Source of the DNA: Streptomyces fildesensis
GTDB lineage: Bacteria > Actinomycetota > Actinomycetes > Streptomycetales > Streptomycetaceae
Direction: 5' to 3'
Assembly (NCBI RefSeq): GCF_016107395.1
Contig: NZ_JAAIKO010000017.1
Span: 1-64,000 of the forward strand
Length of the DNA: 64,000 nt
In this document: positions 56,929 through 64,000 of the stretch, piece after piece
Layout of the letters: the number at the start of each line of letters is the position of its first letter
How positions within the stretch are numbered: the first letter of the stretch is position 1
Notes under the pieces: model-generated
The model's database searches: none
The model's input: only the letters and a program-made list of their open reading frames with translations
What the model was told of the DNA's origin: nothing
Program-made: the position numbers and the translations under genes

Positions 56929-57989
56929 GCGCGACGGGGCGCCGGGTGCGCGGTACCGGCGGGCCGGACGGCGGCGGGGCCGAAACGGGCACGGGCGCGG
57001 TCGGCGGCGGCCTCGATCAGCCGGGACTTGTCGTCGCCCGGTTCCAGGCTCAGCTGCCGGGCGGTCAGCTCCTCCGCCAGCAGGCCGTCGGCACGCAGCG
57101 AAAGAGTACGGACCCGGGCCCGCTGCAGGCCGAGCGCGTCATAGAGCTGGTAGGCGGTGGTCCGCAGCGCCGCGCTGTGCCCCGACGACTCGTGCAGGGT
57201 CCGGGTGCGGGTCGTCGTCGAACGGTCGGCGTAGCGGACGGTGAGGGTCAGGGAGCGGGCCGCCTGGCGTTCGGTGCGCAGCCGGGCGCCGAGTTCCTCG
57301 GTGAGCGACAGCAGCGCCCGGCGGTGCCGCACCGGATCCAGCTCGTCCTGTCCGAAGCGCCGCTCACCGCCGATGGAGCGGGCGGGGGCGCCCCGGACGA
57401 CCGGGGTCGGGTCGATACCGCGTGCCCTGTCGTACAGCCGCCGGCCCGCGGTCGCGCCCAGTGCGCGCTGCAGGGTGCCCAGCGGGGTGGCGGCGATGCG
57501 TCCGACGGTGTCCAGTCCGTAGCCGGCCAGGGTTTTCGCGGAGGCGGGTCCGATGCCGTCCAGCGCGGCGGCCGGCTTGTTCCGCAGGAACTCCTCGACG
57601 GCCGGCCGGTCACCGCTCAGCACCCGGACCGCGCGGGCGGGGCCGTCCGCGGCGGCCATCCGGGCCAGCAGCGGGTTGGGTCCGACGCCGATCGTGGAGT
57701 CGACGCCGTGCAGGGCCAGGGCCCGCACCCGGATGAGATGGGCGAGGCCGGCGGCGTCCCGGTCGAAGTACCGCAGCGCGCTGCGGACATCGGCGAGGGC
57801 CGCGTCCGGAGGCAGCGCCTGGACGACCGGGGTGATGCCGCGGAGCAGGTCGAGGAGCATCTCGTAGACGTCCTCGTGCGGCACGGAACCGGCGGCCGCG
57901 TGAAGGTGGACATAGAGGATGTGCGGCGCGGGGCGGGCCGCCCGATCCGCTGGGTGACCGGACGCGTGATCCGCTGAGTGCTCGCTCAT
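56925..57989 (-). CDS. Catalytically dead, fingerless Y-family polymerase-like protein (ImuB-like)
   Basis: 354 residues from ATG 57989 (GGGGAGCG upstream; ATGA overlap with dnaE2). It aligns by eye with DinB, but the first strand reads YVHLHAAAG instead of VDMDxFFA, losing both metal carboxylates. The segment between it and the next helix is about 17 residues where DinB has about 80, so the fingers are deleted. The SLDEAYLD motif reads PPDAALAD. The thumb/HhH (AALDGIGPASAKTLAGYGLDTVGRIA) and little-finger regions are kept, and TARQLSLEPGDD resembles a beta-clamp-binding QLxLx motif. Best read as a non-catalytic adaptor like ImuB, which bridges DnaE2 to the clamp in mycobacteria. Confidence 0.82.
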   Translation of the reverse strand: MSEHSADHASGHPADRAARPAPHILYVHLHAAAGSVPHEDVYEMLLDLLRGITPVVQALPPDAALADVRSALRYFDRDAAGLAHLIRVRALALHGVDSTIGVGPNPLLARMAAADGPARAVRVLSGDRPAVEEFLRNKPAAALDGIGPASAKTLAGYGLDTVGRIAATPLGTLQRALGATAGRRLYDRARGIDPTPVVRGAPARSIGGERRFGQDELDPVRHRRALLSLTEELGARLRTERQAARSLTLTVRYADRSTTTRTRTLHESSGHSAALRTTAYQLYDALGLQRARVRTLSLRADGLLAEELTARQLSLEPGDDKSRLIEAAADRARARFGPAAVRPAGTAHPAPRRA

Positions 57990-60900
57990 CCGGCGCTCCC
58001 CTGGCTGGAGTGCCACAGCTTTCTGCTGGGGGTGGTGCGGTCGCCGGGCGGCTGGAGGTCGGCCCAGGGGTGCAACTCGGCGCCGGTCTCGTGCCGGATG
58101 CGCCGGCCGCCGACCGGATCGGCTGCGGCCGCGCCGGGGCGTACCGCCGGGTCCGCGGTCGACCCGGCGGTGGCATCAGTCGCCGGTGCGGTCGTCGGAT
58201 GGGCCGATGGCTCCGCGAGGCGGGCCGCGACCGCCACGAGGCCGCCGTCCTGGTGGAGGTCCGCGAGTTCCGCGAGGTCCCAGGCGGCGGAGCCGACGAC
58301 GCCGAAGGCGCGTTTCCCCCGCCGCTGGAGGGTGCCGCGGACCAGCAGCAGACCGGAGTGGAACACCGTGTGCGCGGCCTGCTGGTGGCTGTCCTCGAAG
58401 AACGCCAGGTCCACGAGGCCCGACCCGTCGTCGAGCGTCACGAAGATGATCCGTTTCCCGGACGCGATCGGCGGTGTCTGGGTGGAGGCCCTGATGCCCG
58501 CGACGAGCACGGTCTCGCCGTGCCGCACCTCGTGCAGCCGCCGGGCCGGTGTCGTGTCCAGTTCCTCCAGCAGCGCGTGGTGGTGCTCCATCAGATGCTG
58601 GGTGGTGTCCATGCCCAGCACCTCCAGTTCGGCGCCGGTCCGCTCGCCGGCGTTCATGTCGGGCAGGCCGGCCGGGACCGCGGACTCCTGAGCGGCGAGC
58701 GCGAGCTGTCCCCCGGGTACGTCGGCGCGTCCCTGCCGGTGCAGTTCGGAGACCTGGAGCAGCAGGTCGCGGCGGGTGGGCCCGGCGGCCAGCGCGTCGA
58801 GCGCTCCGACCTGGACGAGACGTTCCAGCACCGGACGGGACGGCCTCGCCCGCTCCCACAGGTCCGCCGGTGAGGAGTAGGGCTGCCCGGCCTCGATCCG
58901 CCCGGCCTCGGCCTCCGACATGCCGCCTACTTCGGAGAGGGCGAGCCGCACCCCCCACTTATCAGACTTCAGTTCGATTACATAGGCGGAGCGCGACGCG
59001 TTCACATCCAGCGGCAGGATCGGCACGCCATGCCGGCGCGCGTCCGCCAGGATCACCCGCTTCGGCCACATCCCCGGATCGTGTTCCAGCAGCCCGGCGT
59101 AGAGCGCCGCCGCGAAGTGCGCCTTCAGCCACGCCGACTGCAGCGCCGGAACGGCGAACGCGGCGGCGTGGGCGCGCGCGAAACCGTAGGCGCCGAACGC
59201 CTCCAGGATCCCCCAGACCTCGGCCAGCACCGCCGGCGCGTAGCCGTGCGCCGCCGCTTCGCGGTGGAACCACTTCCGCACCTTCGGCCGCCGGACGGGG
59301 TCGGCCAGACAGCGCCGCGCCTCCTCCGCCAGATCGGGCTCGCAGCGGGTCAGCACGGCGATGATGCCGATGATCTGCTCGTGCCAGATCGTCACCCCGA
59401 AGGTGTCCCGGAGCACCGGCTCCAGATCCTGGTGCGGATACCGCGGCGGCCGGGTGCTGTGCCGGGCGGCGATGTACTGCTCCGGCATGCCCCCGGCGAC
59501 CGGTCCGGGACGGAACAGGCTGATGTCGGCGACGATGTCGTCGACGGTGGTCGGCTGCAGTCTGGCCAGCAGGTCACGCTGGCCGGGCGATTCGAGCTGG
59601 AACATGCCGAGGGTGTCCGAGGCGCGGATCAGCTCGAACGCCGCCGGGTCGTCCGGCGGCACCTGGGCGCGGTCCTCCAGGTCGATGTCCCGGCCGGTGG
59701 CCCGCCGGATCTCGGCCGTGGCGTGCGCCATCGCCGACCACATGCGCACGCCGAGGATGTCGAGCTTCAGCAGGCCCATCGCCTCGACGTCCTCCTTGTC
59801 GAACTGGCTCATCGGGAGCGCCTCACCGCTGGTCGGCACCACCGGGGTGCGGTCCAGCAGGGACGCGTTCGACAGCAGGACGCCGCACGGGTGCATCGCC
59901 ACCCCGCGCGGCAGCCCGTCCAGCGCCTCGACCAGCTCCCACAGCGGGCCGTACCGGTCCGCGTGGGCGGCGACCTCCCGCAGTTCCGGCAGTTCGGCCA
60001 GCGCCGCCCGCACATCGCGGGCCCGGATGTGCGGGAACGACTTCGCCAGCCGGTCGATCTCCCACGGCGGCAGGGACAGCGCGGCCCCGGTGTCCCGGAT
60101 CGCGTGCCGGGCGCGGTACGTCTCCGGCATCGCGACGGTCGCGATCCGCGCGGGGCCGAAGCGGCCGATCACCGCGCGGTAGACGTCGAGCCGGCGGGCC
60201 GACTCGGTGTCGAGGTCGATGTCCGGCAGGGAGTTGCGGCGCAGCGACATAAACCGTTCGAAGACCAGATGGTGTTCGAGCGGGTCGACGTGGGAGATGC
60301 CCAGCGCGTAGTTGACCATCGACCCGGCGCCGCTGCCCCGGGCCGCGACCCTGATCCCCAGGTCCCGGGCGTCGGAGACCACGGCGGCGGCGGTCAGGAA
60401 ATACGTCTCGAAACCGAGTGTGCCGATGATCGTCAGTTCCGCGTCCAGCCGGCGCCGGGCGTCCGGCGCGTGCTCCAGGCCACGCTGGGCCAGGCCGGCC
60501 TCGGCGCGCTCGCGCAGCACCCGGCCGGCCGTCGCCGCGGTCGCCCCGGCCAGCTCGGGTTCCGGGAAGTGCGGCCTGCCCATGCCCAGATCGCCCTTCG
60601 GGTCGATCCGGCACGCGTCCGCCGTCTCCCGCGTCACCGCCAGCAGCCGGGCGGCGCCACCGCGCCCGCGCCCGGCGGCCCCGGCGATCCGTTCCGCGAC
60701 CCGCGCCATGTCCTGCGGGCTCTTCAGCCAGCGCTGTCCCGAGTCCAGCCGGCGGCGGTCGATCGGCCGCAGCAGCCGGGCCGCGTCCAGTACATCGGCC
60801 ACCCGGTGCTGCGCGGGATCCGCGTAGCGGACCGCGTTGGTGACGACGGCGGGGATGCCCAGCCGGTCGGCCAGCCCCACCGTGTGGGCGGCGAGCCGCA

Positions 60901-61504
60901 GGGATCCGGGTCCCGCGCCGGGGATCCCGTGGTCCACGGCCTCGAGCCGCAGGTCCTCGCCGAACCGCTCGCGCCACGGGGCGAGCAGTCGCTCCGCGAT
61001 GTCCGGGTGGCCCGCGGACAGTGCCCTTACCGGCTCGGAGGCCGGTCCCAGCAGCACCGTCAGACCGTCGGCCGACTGCCGTTCAAGGTCCGCCCAGCGC
61101 AGCAGCGGGCGGTCGCCGCCCGCATGCGCGGCGCTGACCAGCCGGCACAGCGCGGCCCAGCCGGCCGCGTTCCGCGCCAGCAGGACGATCCGGGGCGCCG
61201 ACTCGTCGATGTACGCGCCACCGCGCACCGGGGTGCGCCGCCGGGCCGGGGCCGTCCCGGGAGCCGAGCCGGGGACGGAAAGGGGAGGGGCGGATTCGAC
61301 CGCGAGGTCCACGCCGAAGACCGGGCGCACACCGCCCGCGGTGCATGCCGCCGCGAACCGTACGAGGCCCGCGACAGTGTCCCGGTCGGTCAGTGCGAGG
61401 GCGTCCATCGCGTGCCACGCGGCGCGCTCGGCGAGGGCCCCGGGGTGGCTGGCCCCGTAGCGGAGGGAGAAACCGCTCGCGGTGTGGAGGTGCGTAAACG
61501 ACAT
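57986..61504 (-). CDS. dnaE2: Error-prone DNA polymerase III alpha-type subunit (DnaE2)
   Basis: 1172 residues from ATG 61504; AGGAGG sits 5 bases upstream. N-terminal PHP domain (FTHLHTASGFSLRYGASHP, DALALTDRD) with some metal ligands altered (TDRD for TDHD). Catalytic palm aspartates in NSLPDIDLDTESARRLD (about 412-428). Tandem HhH and OB fold (VLVAGIRASTQTPPI, VTLDDGSGLVDLAFFED) follow, then a disordered Pro/Ala tail. DnaE2 does translesion synthesis and damage-induced mutagenesis. The LexA box at 61581-61596 and the coupled ImuB-like gene mark this as an SOS mutasome operon. Confidence 0.9.
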   Translation of the reverse strand: MSFTHLHTASGFSLRYGASHPGALAERAAWHAMDALALTDRDTVAGLVRFAAACTAGGVRPVFGVDLAVESAPPLSVPGSAPGTAPARRRTPVRGGAYIDESAPRIVLLARNAAGWAALCRLVSAAHAGGDRPLLRWADLERQSADGLTVLLGPASEPVRALSAGHPDIAERLLAPWRERFGEDLRLEAVDHGIPGAGPGSLRLAAHTVGLADRLGIPAVVTNAVRYADPAQHRVADVLDAARLLRPIDRRRLDSGQRWLKSPQDMARVAERIAGAAGRGRGGAARLLAVTRETADACRIDPKGDLGMGRPHFPEPELAGATAATAGRVLRERAEAGLAQRGLEHAPDARRRLDAELTIIGTLGFETYFLTAAAVVSDARDLGIRVAARGSGAGSMVNYALGISHVDPLEHHLVFERFMSLRRNSLPDIDLDTESARRLDVYRAVIGRFGPARIATVAMPETYRARHAIRDTGAALSLPPWEIDRLAKSFPHIRARDVRAALAELPELREVAAHADRYGPLWELVEALDGLPRGVAMHPCGVLLSNASLLDRTPVVPTSGEALPMSQFDKEDVEAMGLLKLDILGVRMWSAMAHATAEIRRATGRDIDLEDRAQVPPDDPAAFELIRASDTLGMFQLESPGQRDLLARLQPTTVDDIVADISLFRPGPVAGGMPEQYIAARHSTRPPRYPHQDLEPVLRDTFGVTIWHEQIIGIIAVLTRCEPDLAEEARRCLADPVRRPKVRKWFHREAAAHGYAPAVLAEVWGILEAFGAYGFARAHAAAFAVPALQSAWLKAHFAAALYAGLLEHDPGMWPKRVILADARRHGVPILPLDVNASRSAYVIELKSDKWGVRLALSEVGGMSEAEAGRIEAGQPYSSPADLWERARPSRPVLERLVQVGALDALAAGPTRRDLLLQVSELHRQGRADVPGGQLALAAQESAVPAGLPDMNAGERTGAELEVLGMDTTQHLMEHHHALLEELDTTPARRLHEVRHGETVLVAGIRASTQTPPIASGKRIIFVTLDDGSGLVDLAFFEDSHQQAAHTVFHSGLLLVRGTLQRRGKRAFGVVGSAAWDLAELADLHQDGGLVAVAARLAEPSAHPTTAPATDATAGSTADPAVRPGAAAADPVGGRRIRHETGAELHPWADLQPPGDRTTPSRKLWHSSQGSAG

Positions 61505-61580
61505 ACACGCCTCCTGCCGCTCATGTGCCCCCTGCCCCCGGTCCGACCCTCGGACCTGCCTCTTCACCATAAACCACAGA

Positions 61581-61596
61581 TCGAATCTTTGTTCGA
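61581..61596 (-). promoter_or_regulatory. LexA (SOS) box upstream of dnaE2
   Basis: TCGAATCTTTGTTCGA (minus strand TCGAACAAAGATTCGA) matches the actinobacterial LexA consensus TCGAAC-N4-GTTCGA at 11 of 12 positions. It lies 77 bases upstream of the dnaE2 ATG. Confidence 0.88.
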
Positions 61597-61728
61597 TAAG
61601 CGAGAGTGGAGGGAGGTGACAAGACCCACCCGAGGTCCGCCGGCGGCCCGGATGACGCACTCAGGGCGCGACCGGATGGACCGGCCGCGCCCTGGGAAAC
61701 GTGCGGCGGACATGGCCGCCCGGGTGGA

Positions 61729-62181
61729 TCAGCGGTTGAGGCGCAGCGTCCAGATGATGCTCATCTCGCCGGTGACCGCGCCGTCCTCACGGCGGATCGT
61801 GACGCGGACGGGGAACTCCGGGCGCTCGCCCGCGTCGAGTTCGGCGACGACGTCCGCGACGGGGCGGCCGAGCTCGGCGGTGGCCGTGACCGGGCCCATC
61901 GCGAGCTTCGCGTACGCGATCTCCGCGCGGACCGCGAGCGGCACGGCGCGGGAGAGCTGGTCGCCGAAGGCGCTCAGGACGATCGCGCCACTGGCGGACT
62001 CGGCCAGGGTGAACATGGCGCCGGCGTGCGGGCCGCCGACGTGGTTGTGGAAGTCGGGCTGGTCGGGCAGCGTGACGACGGCACGCTCCGCGCTGGTCTC
62101 CCCGAACTGCAGGTTCAGGGTGCGGACCATGGGCACAGTGGCCGCAAGCAGTTCGCCGGTCGAAGGCAGGGTCTCGGACAT
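61729..62181 (-). CDS. DUF4442 / hotdog-fold thioesterase-like protein
   Basis: 150 residues, hotdog fold: FHNHVGGPHAGAMFTLAESASG is the PaaI/DUF4442-type helix with the HxGGxxAG pattern that places acyl-CoA. Catalytic Asp/Glu candidates lie in this helix (Glu of LAES). VRVTIRREDGAVTGEMSIIWTLRLN forms the C-terminal strands. It probably hydrolyses or binds acyl-CoA/ACP thioesters; the exact substrate is unknown. A TetR-type palindrome lies 63 bases upstream of its start, consistent with a fatty-acid regulator. Ends 225 bases from the dnaE2 start on the same strand. Confidence 0.85.
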   Translation of the reverse strand: MSETLPSTGELLAATVPMVRTLNLQFGETSAERAVVTLPDQPDFHNHVGGPHAGAMFTLAESASGAIVLSAFGDQLSRAVPLAVRAEIAYAKLAMGPVTATAELGRPVADVVAELDAGERPEFPVRVTIRREDGAVTGEMSIIWTLRLNR

Positions 62182-62243
62182 GCCTGGATGTTACCAGCGA
62201 GTAGCAACCCTGCCCAGGGCATCCGTGGGCCTGTCAGCAGAAA

Positions 62244-62257
62244 TTACTGACCAGTAA
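62244..62257. promoter_or_regulatory. TetR-type operator TTACTG-AC-CAGTAA
   Basis: Perfect 6+6 inverted repeat between the thioesterase (minus) and the proline-rich protein (plus). A weaker related site TTAC-N6-GTA lies at 62192-62204. This form resembles operators of TetR regulators of fatty-acid metabolism; the regulator is not in the window. Confidence 0.55.
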
Positions 62258-62306
62258 CGAGGGGCGGCGTGGAACCGGAAGCCCTCACCCCCTAGTGTTT
62301 CTGGCC

Positions 62307-63389
62307 ATGTGGCCAGGAGAGCAGCAGCCCGGGGGACAGCAGTACCCACAGCAGAACCCACAGGGGCAGTACCCGCAGGACCCGAATCAGCAACCGCCGT
62401 ACCAGGCGCCGTCGCCCTACCAGACGCCGTCCCCGTACCAGACACCCGGCTACGGCTACCCGCAGCAGCCGCCGCAGCAACAGCCGCCGCAGGGGCAGTA
62501 CCAGCAGCCCGGACAGCCGCCCGGCCCGCCGCCGCAGTGGGGACCGCCCACCATGCCCGGCAGCCCCGGCCCCGGCGGCCCACAGCCCGGCAACCGCAAG
62601 AACATGACGATCGCCGTGTCGATCATCGCCGCCGTGGCGGTGATCGCGGCCGTGGTCATCGGCGGCGTCTACCTGTCGGGGGACGACAAGAAGGACACCG
62701 CCGCCGACCCGGGCAAGAGCCCGAGCGTCTCGCAGAGCGCCACGCCGACCCCGACCCCCTCGAACACCACGGCGGCGGGCACCGGCGGGACCGGCGACGA
62801 CTCGCGCGGCGATCCGAACGCCGTCGAGATCAAGCCCGTGGTCCCGGGCTGGCAGGTCGTCCGGCGCACCGAACGCAACGTCGCCTTCGACGTGCCGGCG
62901 AACTGGACGCTGGCCAGCGAGGGCACCCTCATCGGCTTCGAGGACAAGGGCAAGCCCGCCGTCACCATGGGCGCGCCCGCCTTCTACAAAGAGAATTGGT
63001 GCGACAAGGACGAGCGCGCCGCGGTCGGGACCAAGGGCGCCAACGGCGCCAAGAGCGTCCAGGAGGCCGCCGAGGTCCAGGCCGAGTCGTGGGCGTACTG
63101 GGGATACCAGGAGGATGGCAAGGTCACCGTCGCCAAGACGGCCGCCAAGCCGTTCAGCAACTCGCACGGCATCACGGGCTTCTCCTCCTCCGCCACCGCG
63201 AAGAACGTGCCCAAGAAGAACAAGTGCACGTCCGACGGTGTCGTCTACACGGTCGCCTGGGTGGACTCCACCAAGGCCCTGACCGTGTGGGTGCTGTACG
63301 CCGACCGGGGCGCGGGCGTCACCGACGGCCTGCCGGACGCGACCATCACCACCATCATGGGCAGCATCCGCGAGCTGAAGAAGAAGTGA
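62307..63389 (+). CDS. Pro/Gln-rich membrane-anchored extracytoplasmic protein
   Basis: 360 residues from ATG 62307. TAGTGT (62293-62298) ends 8 bases upstream, so the mRNA is probably leaderless. Residues 1-97 are Gln/Pro/Tyr-rich, low complexity (PYQTPSPYQTPGYGYPQQPP), as in many actinobacterial cytosolic tails. A single transmembrane helix about 100-122 (TIAVSIIAAVAVIAAVVIGGV) follows, then a Thr/Pro/Ser linker and a folded C-terminal domain about 170-360 with two Cys (NWCDKD, NKCTSD) that may form a disulfide. I do not recognise the domain. The layout suits a cell-envelope sensor or assembly factor, but no partner is visible. Confidence 0.82.
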   Translation: MWPGEQQPGGQQYPQQNPQGQYPQDPNQQPPYQAPSPYQTPSPYQTPGYGYPQQPPQQQPPQGQYQQPGQPPGPPPQWGPPTMPGSPGPGGPQPGNRKNMTIAVSIIAAVAVIAAVVIGGVYLSGDDKKDTAADPGKSPSVSQSATPTPTPSNTTAAGTGGTGDDSRGDPNAVEIKPVVPGWQVVRRTERNVAFDVPANWTLASEGTLIGFEDKGKPAVTMGAPAFYKENWCDKDERAAVGTKGANGAKSVQEAAEVQAESWAYWGYQEDGKVTVAKTAAKPFSNSHGITGFSSSATAKNVPKKNKCTSDGVVYTVAWVDSTKALTVWVLYADRGAGVTDGLPDATITTIMGSIRELKKK

Positions 63390-63468
63390 CCGCCGACGGC
63401 GGTGGGCCGGGCGGGCCCACCGCCGAAATCCGGTGGCACCGCGGCGGACGGGCCGCGATAGTCGCCGG

Positions 63469-64000
63469 GTGACTCCCGACGCCGCGCTCCGGTCCCCCGG
63501 CCGCCCGCCCCGACTGCCCTCCTGGGCCGGGCGCGACTTCCGGCTGCTCACCGCGGCGTCGATCATCACCAGCCTCGGCAACTCCGGGGCCCTGATAGCG
63601 GCCGCCTTCGCGGTCATCGAGTCCGGCGGCAGCGCCACCGACGTCGGCCTCGTGGCCGCCGCACGCACCCTCCCGCTGGTGGTCTTCCTGCTCATCGGCG
63701 GAGCGCTGGCCGACCGGCTGCCCCGCAACCAGGTGATGGTCGCGGCCAACGTGCTCAACTCCGCCTCCCAGGCGGTCTTCGCCACCCTGATCATCTCGGG
63801 GCACGCGCAGCTGTGGCAGATGGCCGCGCTCACCGCGGTCGGCGGCACCGCGCACGCGTTCTTCGCCCCCGCCTCCGAGGGCATGCTGCTGGCGACCGTC
63901 GACCCGGCCCACGCCAACAAGGCGTTCTCGGTCTTCCGGGTGGGCATGAACGGCGCGAACATCGGCGGCGCGGCGCTCGGCGGCGCCCTGGTCGCCGCCA
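63469..64000 (+). CDS. MFS transporter, N-terminal part (cut by window end)
   Basis: 177 codons visible from GTG 63469; the gene continues past the window. MTPDAALRSPG leads into the first MFS helices: LLTAASIITSLGNSGALIAAAFAVIE, VGLVAAARTLPLVVFLLIGGALADRLPRNQVMVAAN with motif A (GxLADR-x4-R), typical of the DHA3/enterobactin-exporter-type MFS. GATAGT (63457-63462) ends 6 bases before GTG, so a leaderless transcript is likely. Substrate unknown. Confidence 0.88.
   Translation, partial: MTPDAALRSPGRPPRLPSWAGRDFRLLTAASIITSLGNSGALIAAAFAVIESGGSATDVGLVAAARTLPLVVFLLIGGALADRLPRNQVMVAANVLNSASQAVFATLIISGHAQLWQMAALTAVGGTAHAFFAPASEGMLLATVDPAHANKAFSVFRVGMNGANIGGAALGGALVAA

Overview
The window is very GC-rich actinomycete chromosome and looks like Streptomyces or a close relative (for example Kitasatospora). 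The evidence is strong G/C third-position bias, many GTG starts, short TANNNT -10 boxes placed 6-10 bases before start codons (leaderless or near-leaderless genes), an actinobacterial-type LexA box, and only two TTA leucine codons found by eye, both in genes where bldA control would make sense. Genes are tightly packed and many are coupled by ATGA/GTGA overlaps.

0-12 kb: tail of an unknown gene with a strong terminator; a secreted phosphodiester glycosidase; a universal stress protein; a Baeyer-Villiger-type flavin monooxygenase coupled to a small membrane peptide; then a two-gene RNA-repair operon (T4 RNA ligase 1-like ligase plus T4-type polynucleotide kinase/phosphatase). After a GDSL hydrolase come purB, mug, a ROK regulator and a convergent GntR/UTRA regulator with a likely autoregulatory operator.

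11-41 kb: mostly metabolic and regulatory genes. They include an F420-reductase-like protein, an alpha/beta hydrolase, a MocR/EamA divergon, an MFS permease, a VOC protein, an Hsp90 (HtpG) translationally coupled to a large TPR-type protein, a Tat-type PhoD phosphatase and an ACT-GNAT acetyltransferase with membrane segments. Two separate Lrp/AsnC regulators lie divergent from sulfur enzymes (a trans-sulfuration PLP enzyme and a rhodanese). A DUF885 metallopeptidase-like protein, ATP-grasp and GNAT proteins, SbcCD, IMPACT/YigZ, a CoA-binding protein, a YbaK deacylase and an XRE-cupin/EamA divergon follow.

41-55 kb: a compact nonribosomal peptide cluster on the minus strand. Its order is MFS exporter (TTA at codon 4), stand-alone condensation protein, C-A-T, A-T, A-T, and a terminal C-(remnant A)-T-SDR protein, with a hexapeptide acyltransferase at its end. 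The terminal protein keeps only the C-terminal subdomain of an adenylation domain and has lost its A10 lysine. Two minisatellites (15 bp and 18 bp) lie inside the cluster. No TE, MbtH, PPTase or pathway-specific regulator is visible.

55-64 kb: gamma-carbonic anhydrase family protein, DedA protein, then a LexA-boxed operon dnaE2 - fingerless, catalytically dead Y-family (ImuB-like) protein - GNAT protein, joined by ATGA overlaps. A DUF4442 thioesterase-like protein with a TetR-type operator, a proline/glutamine-rich membrane-anchored protein and the start of an MFS gene close the window.

The most interesting units are the RNA-repair operon, the unusual NRPS cluster and the SOS mutasome operon.
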